A DNA stretch of 64,000 nt from Microcaldota archaeon (lineage in GTDB: Archaea > Micrarchaeota > Micrarchaeia > Micrarchaeales > Micrarchaeaceae), in NCBI GenBank assembly GCA_021811435.1, contig JAJZOR010000005.1:1-64000 (forward strand), in the 5' to 3' direction. The translations under genes were made by a program, and so were the position numbers. This document shows positions 1-9,216 of the stretch, piece by piece. The notes beneath the pieces were generated by a model. It worked only from the letters and a program-made list of their open reading frames with translations. It had not been told where the DNA came from and searched no databases. The number at the start of each line of letters is the position of its first letter. The first letter of the stretch is position 1.

Positions 1-351
1 AAAGCAATCAAACAGTACATGCTTGGCGCCGATGCAGTATCAGAATGGAAGGAGGGCAGCCCCATCATATGGAGAGGAGAATGGAACGGCAGAAAATATG
101 AGGATAAAGGAAAGATACTAAAGCTCGTTCCTAGAAGCCTCATTAGATACAGCCATTTCAGCCCACTAGCGGGATTACCTGATGCACCTGAAAATTACCA
201 TATAGTCACTGTGGAATTGACCGGCAGAGGATCACACACCTTAGTGTCTCTGTCCCAAACAAATAACCATACGCAAGAGGCACTGCAGCACAATGAGCAA
301 GGATGGAAAATGATGCTTGATGGGCTTAAGAAGTATCTGGAGCAGAAGTAG
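1..351 (+). CDS. AHSA1/SRPBCC-domain protein, 5' truncated by window edge
   Basis: C-terminal part of a START-like (SRPBCC, AHSA1 type) small ligand-binding fold. The frame is open from base 1 (KAIKQY before the first Met at 19), so the real start lies outside the window. The pattern of a WxGEW-like strand, a long beta stretch and a terminal amphipathic helix (WKMMLDGLKKYLEQK) fits the family, whose members bind hydrophobic ligands or stimulate chaperones. The substrate cannot be told. It ends 14 nt before the tRNA-Asn on the other strand. Confidence 0.75.
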   Translation, partial: KAIKQYMLGADAVSEWKEGSPIIWRGEWNGRKYEDKGKILKLVPRSLIRYSHFSPLAGLPDAPENYHIVTVELTGRGSHTLVSLSQTNNHTQEALQHNEQGWKMMLDGLKKYLEQK

Positions 352-365
352 CCCATGAAGCGCAT

Positions 366-437
366 CGCCCGAAGCAGGGATCGAACCTGCGACCTATTGA
401 TTAACAGTCAATCGCTCTACCACTGAGCTATTCGGGC
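366..437 (-). tRNA. tRNA-Asn (GTT)
   Basis: Read on the minus strand, all arms pair: acceptor GCCCGAA/TTCGGGC, D-stem GCTC/GAGC, anticodon stem ATTGA/TCAAT with loop CTGTTAA (anticodon GTT), T-stem GCAGG/CCTGC with TTCGATC loop, discriminator G. No intron, and CCA is not encoded. The first 10 nt of the tRNA are also the last codons of the upstream minus-strand CDS. Confidence 0.97.
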
Positions 438-1114
438 TTGAAGAAGTCAAATGACCTGGCAAGATTTATTACCCTTACATAAATAAAAGTGTTTCCTATC
501 AGCCTGTCAGTCTCCTGGACTATGTCATTCGTATAATCGTAACTGTAGAAGCAACATGCTCTACCGCGCGGGGTTTCGGAGTATGACAGGATGTCGACAG
601 AATCATCCGAAAGCAGGTCGAACGAACCTATGAAACTTGTCCGTTTGTAATCGAACGCGTATACCCTGCCTATGCTCTCTTCCTGTAGCGACCTATTTAC
701 CATGCCCTTTATTATCGATTTGTAATCGCTAACGTGTGCGTTGATCACTTTTCTGGCGGCGCCGTGCGCATCCCCATCGAATAATTTTGGGGAGAGTTCT
801 ATTATCGGCATGTTATAACTTTGAGGGTCGTGGGATGGGCTGTTGGCAAGATCGAAGCTTTCCTTGATGTAGGGTGAGCCAGGATAGTACCTCCCGAAGT
901 TGCCTGGACTTGCAAATGGATAGTAGTAGAGCAGGCGGCTGCCGCCTATGGTTTCGCCGAACGAGAGAACGTTGTAGCGGCCGGACCGAGTGAAAGCGCA
1001 TAGGTTGTTTTGGATATTCGACTCGAAGGTGAACGCGTGCCTGCCTAAATCGGTAGGGGAGGAAAGTTCCACGAGCGAGCCGAGCCGCGCTTTTGGGCCT
1101 TTCTGCATTTGCAT
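428..1114 (-). CDS. hypothetical protein overlapping tRNA-Asn
   Basis: Soluble protein of about 228 residues with no signal peptide or membrane segment and no motif I recognise; rich in Tyr, Ser and Asp. The stop TAG lies inside the 5' end of the tRNA-Asn gene (last codons AAG CCC GAA TAG), so mRNA and tRNA share 10 nt. ATG 1114 follows the stop of the surface-protein gene at 1127 by 12 nt. GTGATGCAA just before a second ATG (1108) may act as the ribosome binding site, so the start could be 1108. Likely co-transcribed with its upstream neighbour. Confidence 0.7.
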   Translation of the reverse strand: MQMQKGPKARLGSLVELSSPTDLGRHAFTFESNIQNNLCAFTRSGRYNVLSFGETIGGSRLLYYYPFASPGNFGRYYPGSPYIKESFDLANSPSHDPQSYNMPIIELSPKLFDGDAHGAARKVINAHVSDYKSIIKGMVNRSLQEESIGRVYAFDYKRTSFIGSFDLLSDDSVDILSYSETPRGRACCFYSYDYTNDIVQETDRLIGNTFIYVRVINLARSFDFFKPE

Positions 1115-1126
1115 CACACTGCGAGG

Positions 1127-1969
1127 CTACTTGAAGATAAGGCTGATCAGGTACATTATGGCATATGCCGGCTCGTATATTATCGGGAACGCCACTGCAC
1201 CCTGGCCTATTGCACTGTAATCGTTGAGGACAGATGCGTTCACAACCAATGTAACGTTGGTCTGCTTGTAGACGAGCGGGCTGCGGGCGGACTCGACGTG
1301 CAGGGAGACGGGCCATGTGCCAGGGGTGTCCTCATATACAGGATATGAGAAGTTTTCGCTTGTGTGATGCAGGGCTATCACGGTCGCGGTTACGTTGTTG
1401 AATGCAGGCAGGCCGGAAGCCGTTATCGTGAACGGATTGTCGGACACGCCGGTGTTATTTATCGTCACATGTATGACGGCCGGTTCGCCTGGACCCGCAA
1501 TTATCTGTGATGGATACGCTGACAGCTTGAAAACGTTAGGCGTAACGTTTACATGCGCCAATATCGTCAGGTTGCCCAATTTTGAGTAGTTGCCTATGTT
1601 TACAGCCGTCAATGTGAAGTTATATGTGCCGTTCCTGCTGCTAGAAGACGAAGTTATCTCGACTGATAGATTAGCCGTATAAAGCGCTGAGTTCTCAGCG
1701 GCCCAACCATTTGGCAGGCCTGAAGCCATGAATTCATTCCAGCCCAAGGTGTTTATTGCACCAGTGGCGTTGGTGGTAGCCGCAGAGATTGTTACATAAA
1801 AGGTCTGGCCTGGCCCGACATCGCCCAGGAATAGCTGAGCCCCGTTGTAGAGCGTGGCATTGGACGGATTGACTACGTGCACGTACATTGAATTTGACAG
1901 GGGGGCCAAAGCCAGCGCTACGGCAAAAAACAGCGCCGCCTTTGATATTGGGTTAGACAATATTACCAC
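1127..1969 (-). CDS. secreted or membrane-anchored surface protein
   Basis: Extracytoplasmic protein of about 280 residues. A hydrophobic segment (residues 9-26) serves as signal or anchor, about 200 residues of beta-rich Ig-like sequence carry many N-x-S/T sequons, and a second hydrophobic segment closes the C-terminus (YAIMYLISLIF). The repeated style (ITISAATTNATG, VTINNTGVSDN) resembles archaeal CARDB/NPCBM-like surface domains. The start codon is GTG; a TATTTAAG box about 26-30 nt upstream suggests a nearly leaderless transcript. Downstream gene follows after 12 nt. Function beyond envelope location is unknown. Confidence 0.75.
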   Translation of the reverse strand: MVILSNPISKAALFFAVALALAPLSNSMYVHVVNPSNATLYNGAQLFLGDVGPGQTFYVTISAATTNATGAINTLGWNEFMASGLPNGWAAENSALYTANLSVEITSSSSSRNGTYNFTLTAVNIGNYSKLGNLTILAHVNVTPNVFKLSAYPSQIIAGPGEPAVIHVTINNTGVSDNPFTITASGLPAFNNVTATVIALHHTSENFSYPVYEDTPGTWPVSLHVESARSPLVYKQTNVTLVVNASVLNDYSAIGQGAVAFPIIYEPAYAIMYLISLIFK

Positions 1970-2003
1970 TGCTATATTTTAGTCTACGATTCCGCTTAAA
2001 TAC

Positions 2004-2567
2004 CTAACGCTCAGCGTTGCTGCTGACTTTTCTTATGAGCCCGGCTAGCTCCTTCGCGTTTTTAACAAGCGTCCTTCGCTCACCTGCGTTTGATATTATG
2101 AAGTCGGCATCCGCCATCGCCCCGCGCACGCCGTACCTGAACTCCTTCTTCTCCCTCCACAGGAAATCCTTATAGGAATCGAAGTCGTCGCTCCTTCCCC
2201 TTTGCACCATCCTCCTATATCTTACGCGGGGCGGGGCGGTTATCGCTATGACGTACATGGTGCCCTTCAGGTGCTTCCTGAAATAATCAAGCTCCTTCCG
2301 GCTTCTTATCCCCACCACGGCTATGTCCCCCTTGCGCCTGTGGATCTCCGACACTGTAAGCTTCGCCACTGCCATGCTACCGTGCCGCTCCCTGAGTTGG
2401 AGCGCGAAGTTCCTCAGCGTGTGGTTGTCTATCGTGATGCCCTTTTCTTCCATCATGTTCCTTACTATCTGACCCATTTCTATAGAAGCGAAACCGTTCC
2501 TGTGCAACATTGAAGCGAGCGAGGATTTGCCGCTTCCGGGCATCCCAGTCAAACATAACACGATCAT
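2004..2567 (-). CDS. P-loop nucleotide kinase, UPF0200 family
   Basis: Adenylate-kinase/dephospho-CoA-kinase-like P-loop protein of 187 residues. Walker A GMPGSGKS sits at residues 8-15, followed by an acidic/Arg lid region (RSDDFDSYKDFLWRE) and VVGIRSRKE. This layout is typical of archaeal UPF0200 proteins, whose substrate is not firmly assigned. An upstream in-frame extension exists, but ATG 2567 fits best: it puts the P-loop at the N-terminus and follows the pilin stop by 8 nt with a GTGGT ribosome binding site. Confidence 0.85.
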   Translation of the reverse strand: MIVLCLTGMPGSGKSSLASMLHRNGFASIEMGQIVRNMMEEKGITIDNHTLRNFALQLRERHGSMAVAKLTVSEIHRRKGDIAVVGIRSRKELDYFRKHLKGTMYVIAITAPPRVRYRRMVQRGRSDDFDSYKDFLWREKKEFRYGVRGAMADADFIISNAGERRTLVKNAKELAGLIRKVSSNAER

Positions 2568-2575
2568 TTTACCAC

Positions 2576-3142
2576 TCAAGTATATTTTGTATTGAAAGTC
2601 GCGACCACCTGCACAGTATGCACTGAGCGCGGCAAGCCGGCGTATGTGTAGTTTATCCATACTAACCCGTTGAACTGGTCACCGAGGTTCCCGGTAGCCC
2701 GGCCTGATGCATCGTAGCAGTATGCTGAGAACGCCCCTGAAGAGTCGCTCGCTATGACGAGGCCGTTGGCCAGCGCATTGCTAGGATAGTATGCACCGGT
2801 TATTATAGGGTTGTAAGGTAGCACATCTACATTGCCGTATGCCGGCATGCTGCCAGATGTATTGGCCGACGAGGAGCATCCTACGCCCGTTATGTTTATC
2901 TGACCGTTCGTGTTCTGGGACAGCACGACCGTGAGATTGCCTGACGTGCTGAGCGATGCCGCATCGCAGATGAAAGATGACGATGGGGACGCGCAACTTA
3001 TCGGTGCGAGCCTGTTATTGAAAAGGCCCACCCTGAATATGACGTAAAGCGAGAGCGTTATTATGAGTATTGCTATACCGTATGATAGCATGAAGTCTAA
3101 GGCCACTTGGCCCCTAATCCCGCCGGCGCGCTTCTTTTCCAT
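2576..3142 (-). CDS. type IV pilin-like protein, class III signal peptide
   Basis: Prepilin-like protein of 188 residues. The N-terminus has a basic head (MEKKRAGGIRG), a Q-V-A-L-D-F start of the mature helix and a 20-residue hydrophobic segment, matching archaeal class III signal peptides cleaved by a PibD/FlaK-type peptidase after the Gly. The remainder is Ser/Gly/Asn-rich extracellular sequence with four Cys, probably disulfide-bonded. Same architecture as the N-termini of the proteins at 32371-33966 and 34081-35661. The kinase downstream is translationally close (8 nt). Confidence 0.85.
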   Translation of the reverse strand: MEKKRAGGIRGQVALDFMLSYGIAILIITLSLYVIFRVGLFNNRLAPISCASPSSSFICDAASLSTSGNLTVVLSQNTNGQINITGVGCSSSANTSGSMPAYGNVDVLPYNPIITGAYYPSNALANGLVIASDSSGAFSAYCYDASGRATGNLGDQFNGLVWINYTYAGLPRSVHTVQVVATFNTKYT

Positions 3143-3172
3143 GCAACACTTCTTATAATTCTTTACAGGGTT

Positions 3173-4366
3173 TCAGCCCTTCCGGCCGACCTGCAGCCTT
3201 ACCCCTGTCGGGTCCCTTGTTATCTTTATATCAAGGTTCTGGTCACTGAACAACTTCTCAAGCTCCTCGTACGTATAGGAGCCGAGATTCGTGGCGGGCA
3301 CCCCCTTGTCCTTGAGTATCGCGTCCCTCCGCTCCTTCAGCTTCTCCTTCTCGGACTGGGCGAACCTTATGGAAAGCTTTGGTATTTCCTTGTTGGAATC
3401 GAAGAGGTTCTCTATGTCGCTCAGGTTTATGCTCTTGAAGCCTGCGTCCTGCAGTATGAACGGCATTACGGCGTCGAACTCGCCGCTGACCTCCTTCACA
3501 AGATTTTCTACGTTCTCCTTCATCCCAGCTATTACGAACTCGGTGTTGTTCAGGAAGCCTACGAAGGCGCCCTTGGTCTTTGTCCTTATTATGTCCTGCA
3601 GCAGCTGCGACACCAGGCGGAGTATGACCATAGCGGACTGGTTGCCGAACCTCCTGGCGTATACGCCCAGGTTATCTATGCTCAGCGTGCCTATCACGTA
3701 CTCGCCGTTCTCCTTTATGGAGCGCTCTATCTCCTTGGATATGCGCTCCTCGTCAGGCAGGTCTATGAGCGCATCGAAGCGCTTGCCCTTCTTCCTGAGG
3801 AATATCGTGACCAGGGTGCGTATCTCGCCTGGGTCGAAAGGCTTCCTTACGTAGTAGTCCGCTCCGTACTCCAGGCCCTTGAACCTGTTGCTCGTAGGGT
3901 CCATGGCGCTTACCAGTATGACTATCGTGTTGCTCAGCTCCGGGTCGCTCTTTATAGTCTGACATATGTCAAGGCCGTTCTTGTTAGGCAGCATCAGATC
4001 AAGCACTACTAGATCAGGCCTGTTCTTCCTTATGAACGACATCGCCTCGCCTCCGTCGTATATCTGGCTGACCTCGAAGCCTTTGCCTATCGTTATGGCC
4101 ATCAGCTTGCTTATGCTCTTGTCATCCTCAACTATGAGCACCTTGTTTATCTGGGATCCCTCGTCGAGGATGTAGTAGGTCATTATGCCGCCGCTGCTCC
4201 TTGAGGCTATGCGCTTGCTGGCCTCTAGCTGCATGATGGCCTCCTTCAACGCGCTCTCCGGTATGCCGCGGCTGAAAGCTATCTCGCTTAGGTCGTTATA
4301 GGTGGTCTGCTGGCGTTCGTTTATTATGAAAAGTAGGTCGTTTGTAAAATCATGCTCTCCCGGCAT
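3173..4366 (-). CDS. response regulator: winged helix - REC - degenerate GGDEF-like domain
   Basis: 397-residue two-component regulator. Residues 1-70 look like a winged helix; 75-195 are a receiver domain with acidic cluster E80-D81-D82, phospho-acceptor D123 (VVLDLMLP) and Lys in YYVRKPFD. About 205-320 follow the fold pattern of a diguanylate cyclase domain (LSIDNLGVYARRFGNQ), but the signature GGDEF is LNNTEF, so cyclase activity is unlikely. A charged tail follows. Start ATG 4366 is chosen for its GGTGA site 5 nt upstream over an in-frame extension to 4447. The likely kinase partner lies 1.8 kb away at 6127-8370. Confidence 0.88.
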   Translation of the reverse strand: MPGEHDFTNDLLFIINERQQTTYNDLSEIAFSRGIPESALKEAIMQLEASKRIASRSSGGIMTYYILDEGSQINKVLIVEDDKSISKLMAITIGKGFEVSQIYDGGEAMSFIRKNRPDLVVLDLMLPNKNGLDICQTIKSDPELSNTIVILVSAMDPTSNRFKGLEYGADYYVRKPFDPGEIRTLVTIFLRKKGKRFDALIDLPDEERISKEIERSIKENGEYVIGTLSIDNLGVYARRFGNQSAMVILRLVSQLLQDIIRTKTKGAFVGFLNNTEFVIAGMKENVENLVKEVSGEFDAVMPFILQDAGFKSINLSDIENLFDSNKEIPKLSIRFAQSEKEKLKERRDAILKDKGVPATNLGSYTYEELEKLFSDQNLDIKITRDPTGVRLQVGRKG

Positions 4367-4553
4367 CGTAGTCACCCATACGTTATAGACAAAAAGGCTA
4401 ATATTCCTTACCATTTCTGCTTTCGAAAAACTTCCGGGGGATAACACTATAGGCTGCCCTGATGCCCGGTTGTAGCATTGTCCGCATGTTTGGGGTCGTA
4501 TGCCCTGCCTGCGATAGTATTAAAAGATTTATCAAAAAATGCATATCGGTTCG

Positions 4554-5630
4554 ATGGCCATTGATAAAAATGCACAGAAGGAGGAGCCGACCGGGCCCGC
4601 CCCGGCAAAGAAGGCTAAGAATGGTAGCCATCTGCCTGCCATAATCATACTGGTTATAATAGTGCTTGCCGTCGTGTATTTCGCCTTAGGCTACCTGAAT
4701 TCTGCTCAGACAGTTACTATAACAGGCACCACAGCTTTGACGATCAGTGCTGCGCCGCAGATCATGGTCCTGAACGGCACCTCGTACATGATATCGCTAG
4801 ATTCATACAACGCCACCGAAAAGACCGCACACGTATACCTCAATGCACTGCCGCCCTTCATCAACCCAGAGTATAATATAACGCTGGTCCAGGGCGTGCC
4901 GGTTAGGGTGAATGCCGGCACCTCTGATTATGCCACAATGCTCATCGTGCTTTCCAACGCCTCAAGCGGATCTGCGAAGGTGGATATATCACAGATACCT
5001 CTAGAACTTCAAGAAAGGCCTAACTCCACTTACATAGCTTTGGTAAACACTTCGCTTTCGGCTTACGGGCAACCGCCCTCCAAGGCCGCCAACAAGACGA
5101 CGACTTCAATCGCAACCACGGCCCCGGCCACAACAACCAAGACGACCACCGTGGCGACTACAACCACCATAAACCAGAGCGCTAACGAGACTCAGGAGGT
5201 AATAGCCGCACTGGAAAAGGGCCTCTATTACCCTATAATGCTGAACTACTCTAAGGTATACGCAAATTCGGTTAATTGTACGCCAACGCTGTACAATGCA
5301 GTATACAAGAGCTATTACAACAAGACCGCATCGGGCGTATCTGATTATGCGAACTCGAGCGCAATAACGCCGTATGCACTTAATTACACGGTTTCCAACT
5401 ATGCCAGTGGCTATTCGACGGTCACGTACAGCACTACGTCACATTCCGCGGCCACGACCGGGGTCGCGCTGACCGTAAACATAAGCAGGAGCTCCGGCCT
5501 CATAGTAGCGGAGCAGCTGCCGCTGAACGGCGTCTATGGAGGATCGAATGCGACGCAGCTTAATTCTGGCCTCAAAAAGATAGCCCTCATAGGCGGTGCA
5601 TGCGGAGTAGACGTGTTTTCCGCAGCCTGA
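4554..5630 (+). CDS. membrane-anchored extracellular protein with Thr-rich stalk
   Basis: About 358 residues: short cytoplasmic Lys-rich head, one transmembrane helix (near residues 27-46, HLPAIIILVIIVLAVVYFAL), an extracellular domain with many N-x-S/T sequons, a Thr/Ala/Pro stalk rich in TTT runs (near 175-205), and a second domain with two Cys (NCTPT, GACGV). This is a typical archaeal N-terminally anchored surface protein. A TATTAAAAG promoter at 4518-4526 puts transcription start close to ATG 4554, so a leaderless message from 4554 is preferred over the ATG at 4539. No function recognised. Confidence 0.8.
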   Translation: MAIDKNAQKEEPTGPAPAKKAKNGSHLPAIIILVIIVLAVVYFALGYLNSAQTVTITGTTALTISAAPQIMVLNGTSYMISLDSYNATEKTAHVYLNALPPFINPEYNITLVQGVPVRVNAGTSDYATMLIVLSNASSGSAKVDISQIPLELQERPNSTYIALVNTSLSAYGQPPSKAANKTTTSIATTAPATTTKTTTVATTTTINQSANETQEVIAALEKGLYYPIMLNYSKVYANSVNCTPTLYNAVYKSYYNKTASGVSDYANSSAITPYALNYTVSNYASGYSTVTYSTTSHSAATTGVALTVNISRSSGLIVAEQLPLNGVYGGSNATQLNSGLKKIALIGGACGVDVFSAA

Positions 5631-5682
5631 GAGGGGACATCCCCGAATAAAAAAGGCCGCAGGGCTTCCAAATGGTGCAGCG

Positions 5683-6072
5683 TCAGATCTGCGATAACAC
5701 CGATTGATAGACCGAGAGCATGAAAAGCGCTATTATTATCGCATGGCTGGCCACGCAGTAAATGCAGACCGCTCTGAGCCTCACTTGTATGCCGATAAGC
5801 CAAGCCACAAGCAAAAGCCCTGCAGAGTTGTAGAAGACGAGCGGCAGGGCTGCTATAGGATAGTGATAGAGCAGCACGCCCACAAGAAAGAAAGCCGCGC
5901 CGCAGATTGCGGTCGGCACGCCAAAAATCGCGGGATTCACACCCAGTACGCTCTTGCAGTCGACGATGCGGCCTTTTGGGCAGTAGAGCTTTACAATGCC
6001 GATCCTATACAGCACTATGTATAACGAGATCGACAGCCCGGCGAGCGACAGCACGATGTACACCGGGATCAT
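5683..6072 (-). CDS. VKOR-family disulfide-forming membrane protein
   Basis: 129-residue four-helix membrane protein of the vitamin K epoxide reductase family, which regenerates oxidising equivalents (via quinones) for a DsbA/thioredoxin-like partner outside the membrane. Diagnostic residues: loop pair C31/C39 (YCPKGRIVDC), the Ser and IFGVP that follow, and the CXXC C103-IY-C106. Length matches single-domain prokaryotic VKOR without fused thioredoxin. The many paired Cys in the surface proteins of this window are plausible clients. Confidence 0.93.
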   Translation of the reverse strand: MIPVYIVLSLAGLSISLYIVLYRIGIVKLYCPKGRIVDCKSVLGVNPAIFGVPTAICGAAFFLVGVLLYHYPIAALPLVFYNSAGLLLVAWLIGIQVRLRAVCIYCVASHAIIIALFMLSVYQSVLSQI

Positions 6073-6126
6073 GGCATTACCGTTAATAGCGTGAGGTTCG
6101 CGGATCCGGCGCCCATATGCGCACGA

Positions 6127-8370
6127 TTACTGCTGGGTGTGCTGCCTCTTCCTCGACTGGCGCTGCGTTATCGGAAGGGTGAAGATGAAGGTGCTGCCCT
6201 TGCCGACCTCGGACTCGACCTTTATCTTGCCGTGATGCAGCTTTATTATGTCCTTCGTTATGGACAGGCCCAGCCCTGTGCCGGTCCCTTCCGGCTTCAC
6301 GAGGCCCTTCCTCGGCACCTGATAGAACTTCTTGAACAGCTTCTGCTTGTCCTCCGGGCTGATCCCCATCCCGGTGTCCTTCACCTGCACCTGTATCTTG
6401 GTCCTGCTCTTCCTCTCTGCGCTTACTGATATGCCGCCGGAATCGGTGAACTTTATTGCGTTGCCTATCAGGTTCACGAATACCTGAATTAGCCTGTTCT
6501 GGTCAGCGGTTATCTCTGGCACATCGTACTTGACATCCCACGAGAACTGCAGCCCCTTGTTCTGGGCTGCCTCCTCAAGCGACTTTATGCTAGGGTTGTT
6601 CCTCAGCTCGACCATATTGACTTCCTTGAAGTCCAGCTCGACCTTGTTGGCGTCCAGCTTGGTCGCGTCGAGTATCTGCTGTATTATCAGCATGAGCCTG
6701 CCGGCCTCGTCGATTATCGTCTTTATGTTGTCCTTCTGCTCCTCGTTCATCTGGCCGAACTCGCCCTCGTACAGGAACTTGGAGAAGCCTATTATGCTGG
6801 TCAGGGGGGTCTTGAGCTCGTGCGATATGTTGTATATGAACTCGGACTTGAGCTCGCTGTTGCCCTCCAGCTTCTTGATGCGGTTGAAGCTCTCCTTTAG
6901 CGAGGTCTCCTGCATCTGCAGGCGCTCCTTCGTCTCCAGCTCCTTTATCAGGAGGATGTAGTAATCCTCACCGCCCTTGTCCTTGAGCAGGCGCACATGG
7001 TGCGTTGCAGGTATCCTCGTCCTGTCCTTCTTGAATATGTTGACGTATGTATTGTCGGCCTTGCCGCCGTTCCTCACGTACGTTATGTCCCTGTCCAGCA
7101 TTGACGGGTCCTCGTATAGCATCTTTATGTCCTTGCCTATTATCTCATCCTTGTTGTAGCCGAGCACGCGCTCCATTGGCACGTTGCACTCCTTTATGAA
7201 GCCCAAGCTGTCTATCGTGATTACCATGTCGTTGGTGGCGCTCACGAAATCCATTAGGTCCTCGCTCACTATGTCGACGTACTCCTCCAGGTCCGCCTTC
7301 GAAACCGCTACCACCGCGCCGTAGAATGACCTTGCCACGACTATGTGCGATCTTATGATTGAAGAGGTGCTCGTTACGAGACGCAAAGTGCCTGCCAGTA
7401 TGCCTGAGCCGCCGGGCTTCAGCTTGCCGTCTTCGCCAGCCAGCAGCGTCCTGCCCTGCTGATCCGTCAGATCCAGCATGGACTTGCCGAGCATGGCGGC
7501 CGGAGGATAACCGAGGAACTGGCCAAACCCCTTGGACGCCTGCCTTATTATGAAGTCGTTGTCTATGAACACCAATGCGACGTCGTTGCTGTAGTCTATC
7601 GCAGCCATAGTGCTCTTGAACAGAGAATGCCCTGTGGAGTCCAGAAGCAGCACGTGCAGCAGGCTGTCGCTTATCTTAGCCACGCTGACCGCGTACACTA
7701 GAGGGTCAGCGCCCTGGCCGAAGGCCACCTCTGCATTGAAACCCTTGGACAGGGTCGCGAGGGCGGCGAAATCCATGTTCAGGACATTGCTCACTTTTAT
7801 CTCGTTCCCTGATCCGATGTTAAGCGCCTTCATGGCGCTCTTGTTGGCTTTTATTATGTTGCCTGTGCTTGACACAAGCATCTGCGGCACGCTGTCGCTG
7901 AAAGCGGCATCGAAGTAAGTGGCCAGCTTCAGGTTCTTGCCCCTTTCCTTCTTGTACATCATCGCGTAGCCCACGAGCGGCACGCCAAGCGAAAGTATCT
8001 GTATAAGCTCGTTGCTGAACTTGTTCTCGAAATTGGACAGCATCTCAAGGACGAACACCACCCGGCCTTCGACTATCACAGGTATGGCGGCGTAACTTTT
8101 GTACCCTGCGTTCCTGTAGCTTATCAGCTCCGGGAATGCGGAGTATTCGCTCAGCTGGTTGTCGACGTAGACTTTTTTCGTGTTGGAAACGTATTCGCAG
8201 ACTGCGCCGTTCCGCTCCACCTGCACCTCCGTGAGCATGGTCTTCTCAACGCCGAAAAGGCCGTTCACGAGGTTCGCAAAATTAGACTGGATGTCGTTAT
8301 TCTCGGATGCCCCGTTCAATACCTGGGATATGTCTAGCAGTAACTTGCTGGTCGCTATGTTCTCGGTCAT
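6127..8370 (-). CDS. multi-PAS/GAF sensor histidine kinase
   Basis: 747-residue cytosolic histidine kinase without membrane segments. Order: GAF-like domain (about 10-140), two divergent PAS-like domains (150-380), a clear PAS (about 375-490, VITIDSLGFIKECN), a coiled linker, HisKA with H517 (NISHELKTPL) and a HATPase with N-box (NLIGNAIKF), G1 (DTGMGIS) and G2 (GTGTGLGLSI). It should autophosphorylate on His and pass phosphate to a receiver; the response regulator at 3173-4366 is the nearest candidate. The tail is Gln/Arg-rich. Complete two-component pairs are uncommon in reduced DPANN genomes. Confidence 0.95.
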   Translation of the reverse strand: MTENIATSKLLLDISQVLNGASENNDIQSNFANLVNGLFGVEKTMLTEVQVERNGAVCEYVSNTKKVYVDNQLSEYSAFPELISYRNAGYKSYAAIPVIVEGRVVFVLEMLSNFENKFSNELIQILSLGVPLVGYAMMYKKERGKNLKLATYFDAAFSDSVPQMLVSSTGNIIKANKSAMKALNIGSGNEIKVSNVLNMDFAALATLSKGFNAEVAFGQGADPLVYAVSVAKISDSLLHVLLLDSTGHSLFKSTMAAIDYSNDVALVFIDNDFIIRQASKGFGQFLGYPPAAMLGKSMLDLTDQQGRTLLAGEDGKLKPGGSGILAGTLRLVTSTSSIIRSHIVVARSFYGAVVAVSKADLEEYVDIVSEDLMDFVSATNDMVITIDSLGFIKECNVPMERVLGYNKDEIIGKDIKMLYEDPSMLDRDITYVRNGGKADNTYVNIFKKDRTRIPATHHVRLLKDKGGEDYYILLIKELETKERLQMQETSLKESFNRIKKLEGNSELKSEFIYNISHELKTPLTSIIGFSKFLYEGEFGQMNEEQKDNIKTIIDEAGRLMLIIQQILDATKLDANKVELDFKEVNMVELRNNPSIKSLEEAAQNKGLQFSWDVKYDVPEITADQNRLIQVFVNLIGNAIKFTDSGGISVSAERKSRTKIQVQVKDTGMGISPEDKQKLFKKFYQVPRKGLVKPEGTGTGLGLSITKDIIKLHHGKIKVESEVGKGSTFIFTLPITQRQSRKRQHTQQ

Positions 8371-8520
8371 GCATTCATCTGCCCTTCTCAGAACCGTGCC
8401 TTAGACTATATGATGCCATGACAAAGTATATAAAAGTAGCCGCTTATTTCTTTATCGTCGGGATTTAAACGGCGTCATGCGGGGCGGCTGGAGTCGATTG
8501 ACAGGGTGGCAGTGATTGGG

Positions 8521-9174
8521 ATGAAAGAGTTGTACGGAGGGGTCTACTCGTTTGACGGAAAGCTGGCTACGAAGAACCTGGCCAAGGGGCGCAGGGTCTA
8601 TAATGAGGATCTCATCCAGTACGAAGGCGCCGAATACAGGACCTGGAACCCTTACAGGAGCAAGCTGGCTGCAGCCATATTGAACGGGCTCAAGAACTTC
8701 AGGATAGATGCGGGAAACGCTGTGCTGTACCTAGGCGCGGCCACCGGCACCACGGCGAGCCACGTAAGCGACGTGGTGGGCGAAGACGGACGCGTATACT
8801 GCGTAGAGATATCAGAAAGGAACATGCGCGAACTGATAAAGGTGTGCGAATCGAGGGGCAACATGCTGCCGCTCCTGGGGGACGCGATGCACACCGAGAG
8901 GTACAGCGATGCAGTGATAAAGTGCGACGCGATCTATCAGGACGTATCAGCCAGGGATCAGGCGCTCATACTTAAGGCCAACAGCGTCTTCCTCAAGAAG
9001 GGCGGCTACGCGTATTTTGTGATAAAATCCCAGAGCATCGACATATCGAGGAAGCCGAAGGAGGTGTTCGACCAGGAACTCGCGAAGCTGGAGGGCGAGT
9101 TCGAGATTATAGAGACGCTGAGCCTAGAGCCGTTCGACAGCATGCACCTTTTCGCAGTGCTCAGAAGAAAGTAG
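8521..9174 (+). CDS. flpA: fibrillarin-like rRNA/tRNA 2'-O-methyltransferase
   Basis: Archaeal fibrillarin, the SAM-dependent methylase of C/D box sRNPs that 2'-O-methylates rRNA with L7Ae and Nop5. Family hallmarks: RTWNPYRSKLAAAI, SAM motif VLYLGAATGTTASHVSD, EISERNM, DAMHTERY and IYQDVSARDQA. About 217 residues, full length. ATG 8521 is preferred over GTG 8506 because a GTGAT site lies just upstream; a GGATTTAAAC TATA element is at 8460. Nop5 is not adjacent, unlike in many archaea. Confidence 0.96.
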   Translation: MKELYGGVYSFDGKLATKNLAKGRRVYNEDLIQYEGAEYRTWNPYRSKLAAAILNGLKNFRIDAGNAVLYLGAATGTTASHVSDVVGEDGRVYCVEISERNMRELIKVCESRGNMLPLLGDAMHTERYSDAVIKCDAIYQDVSARDQALILKANSVFLKKGGYAYFVIKSQSIDISRKPKEVFDQELAKLEGEFEIIETLSLEPFDSMHLFAVLRRK

Positions 9175-9216
9175 CGCTCATTTATTAAATTTGATTGACA
9201 AAATATCTGTGATAGA

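Noticed and set aside
3107-4012. 301-codon plus-strand frame opposite the response regulator
   Set aside because: Shadow frame caused by the codon bias of the real minus-strand gene; no ribosome site, and Tyr/Leu/Ala-rich composition typical of antisense readings.
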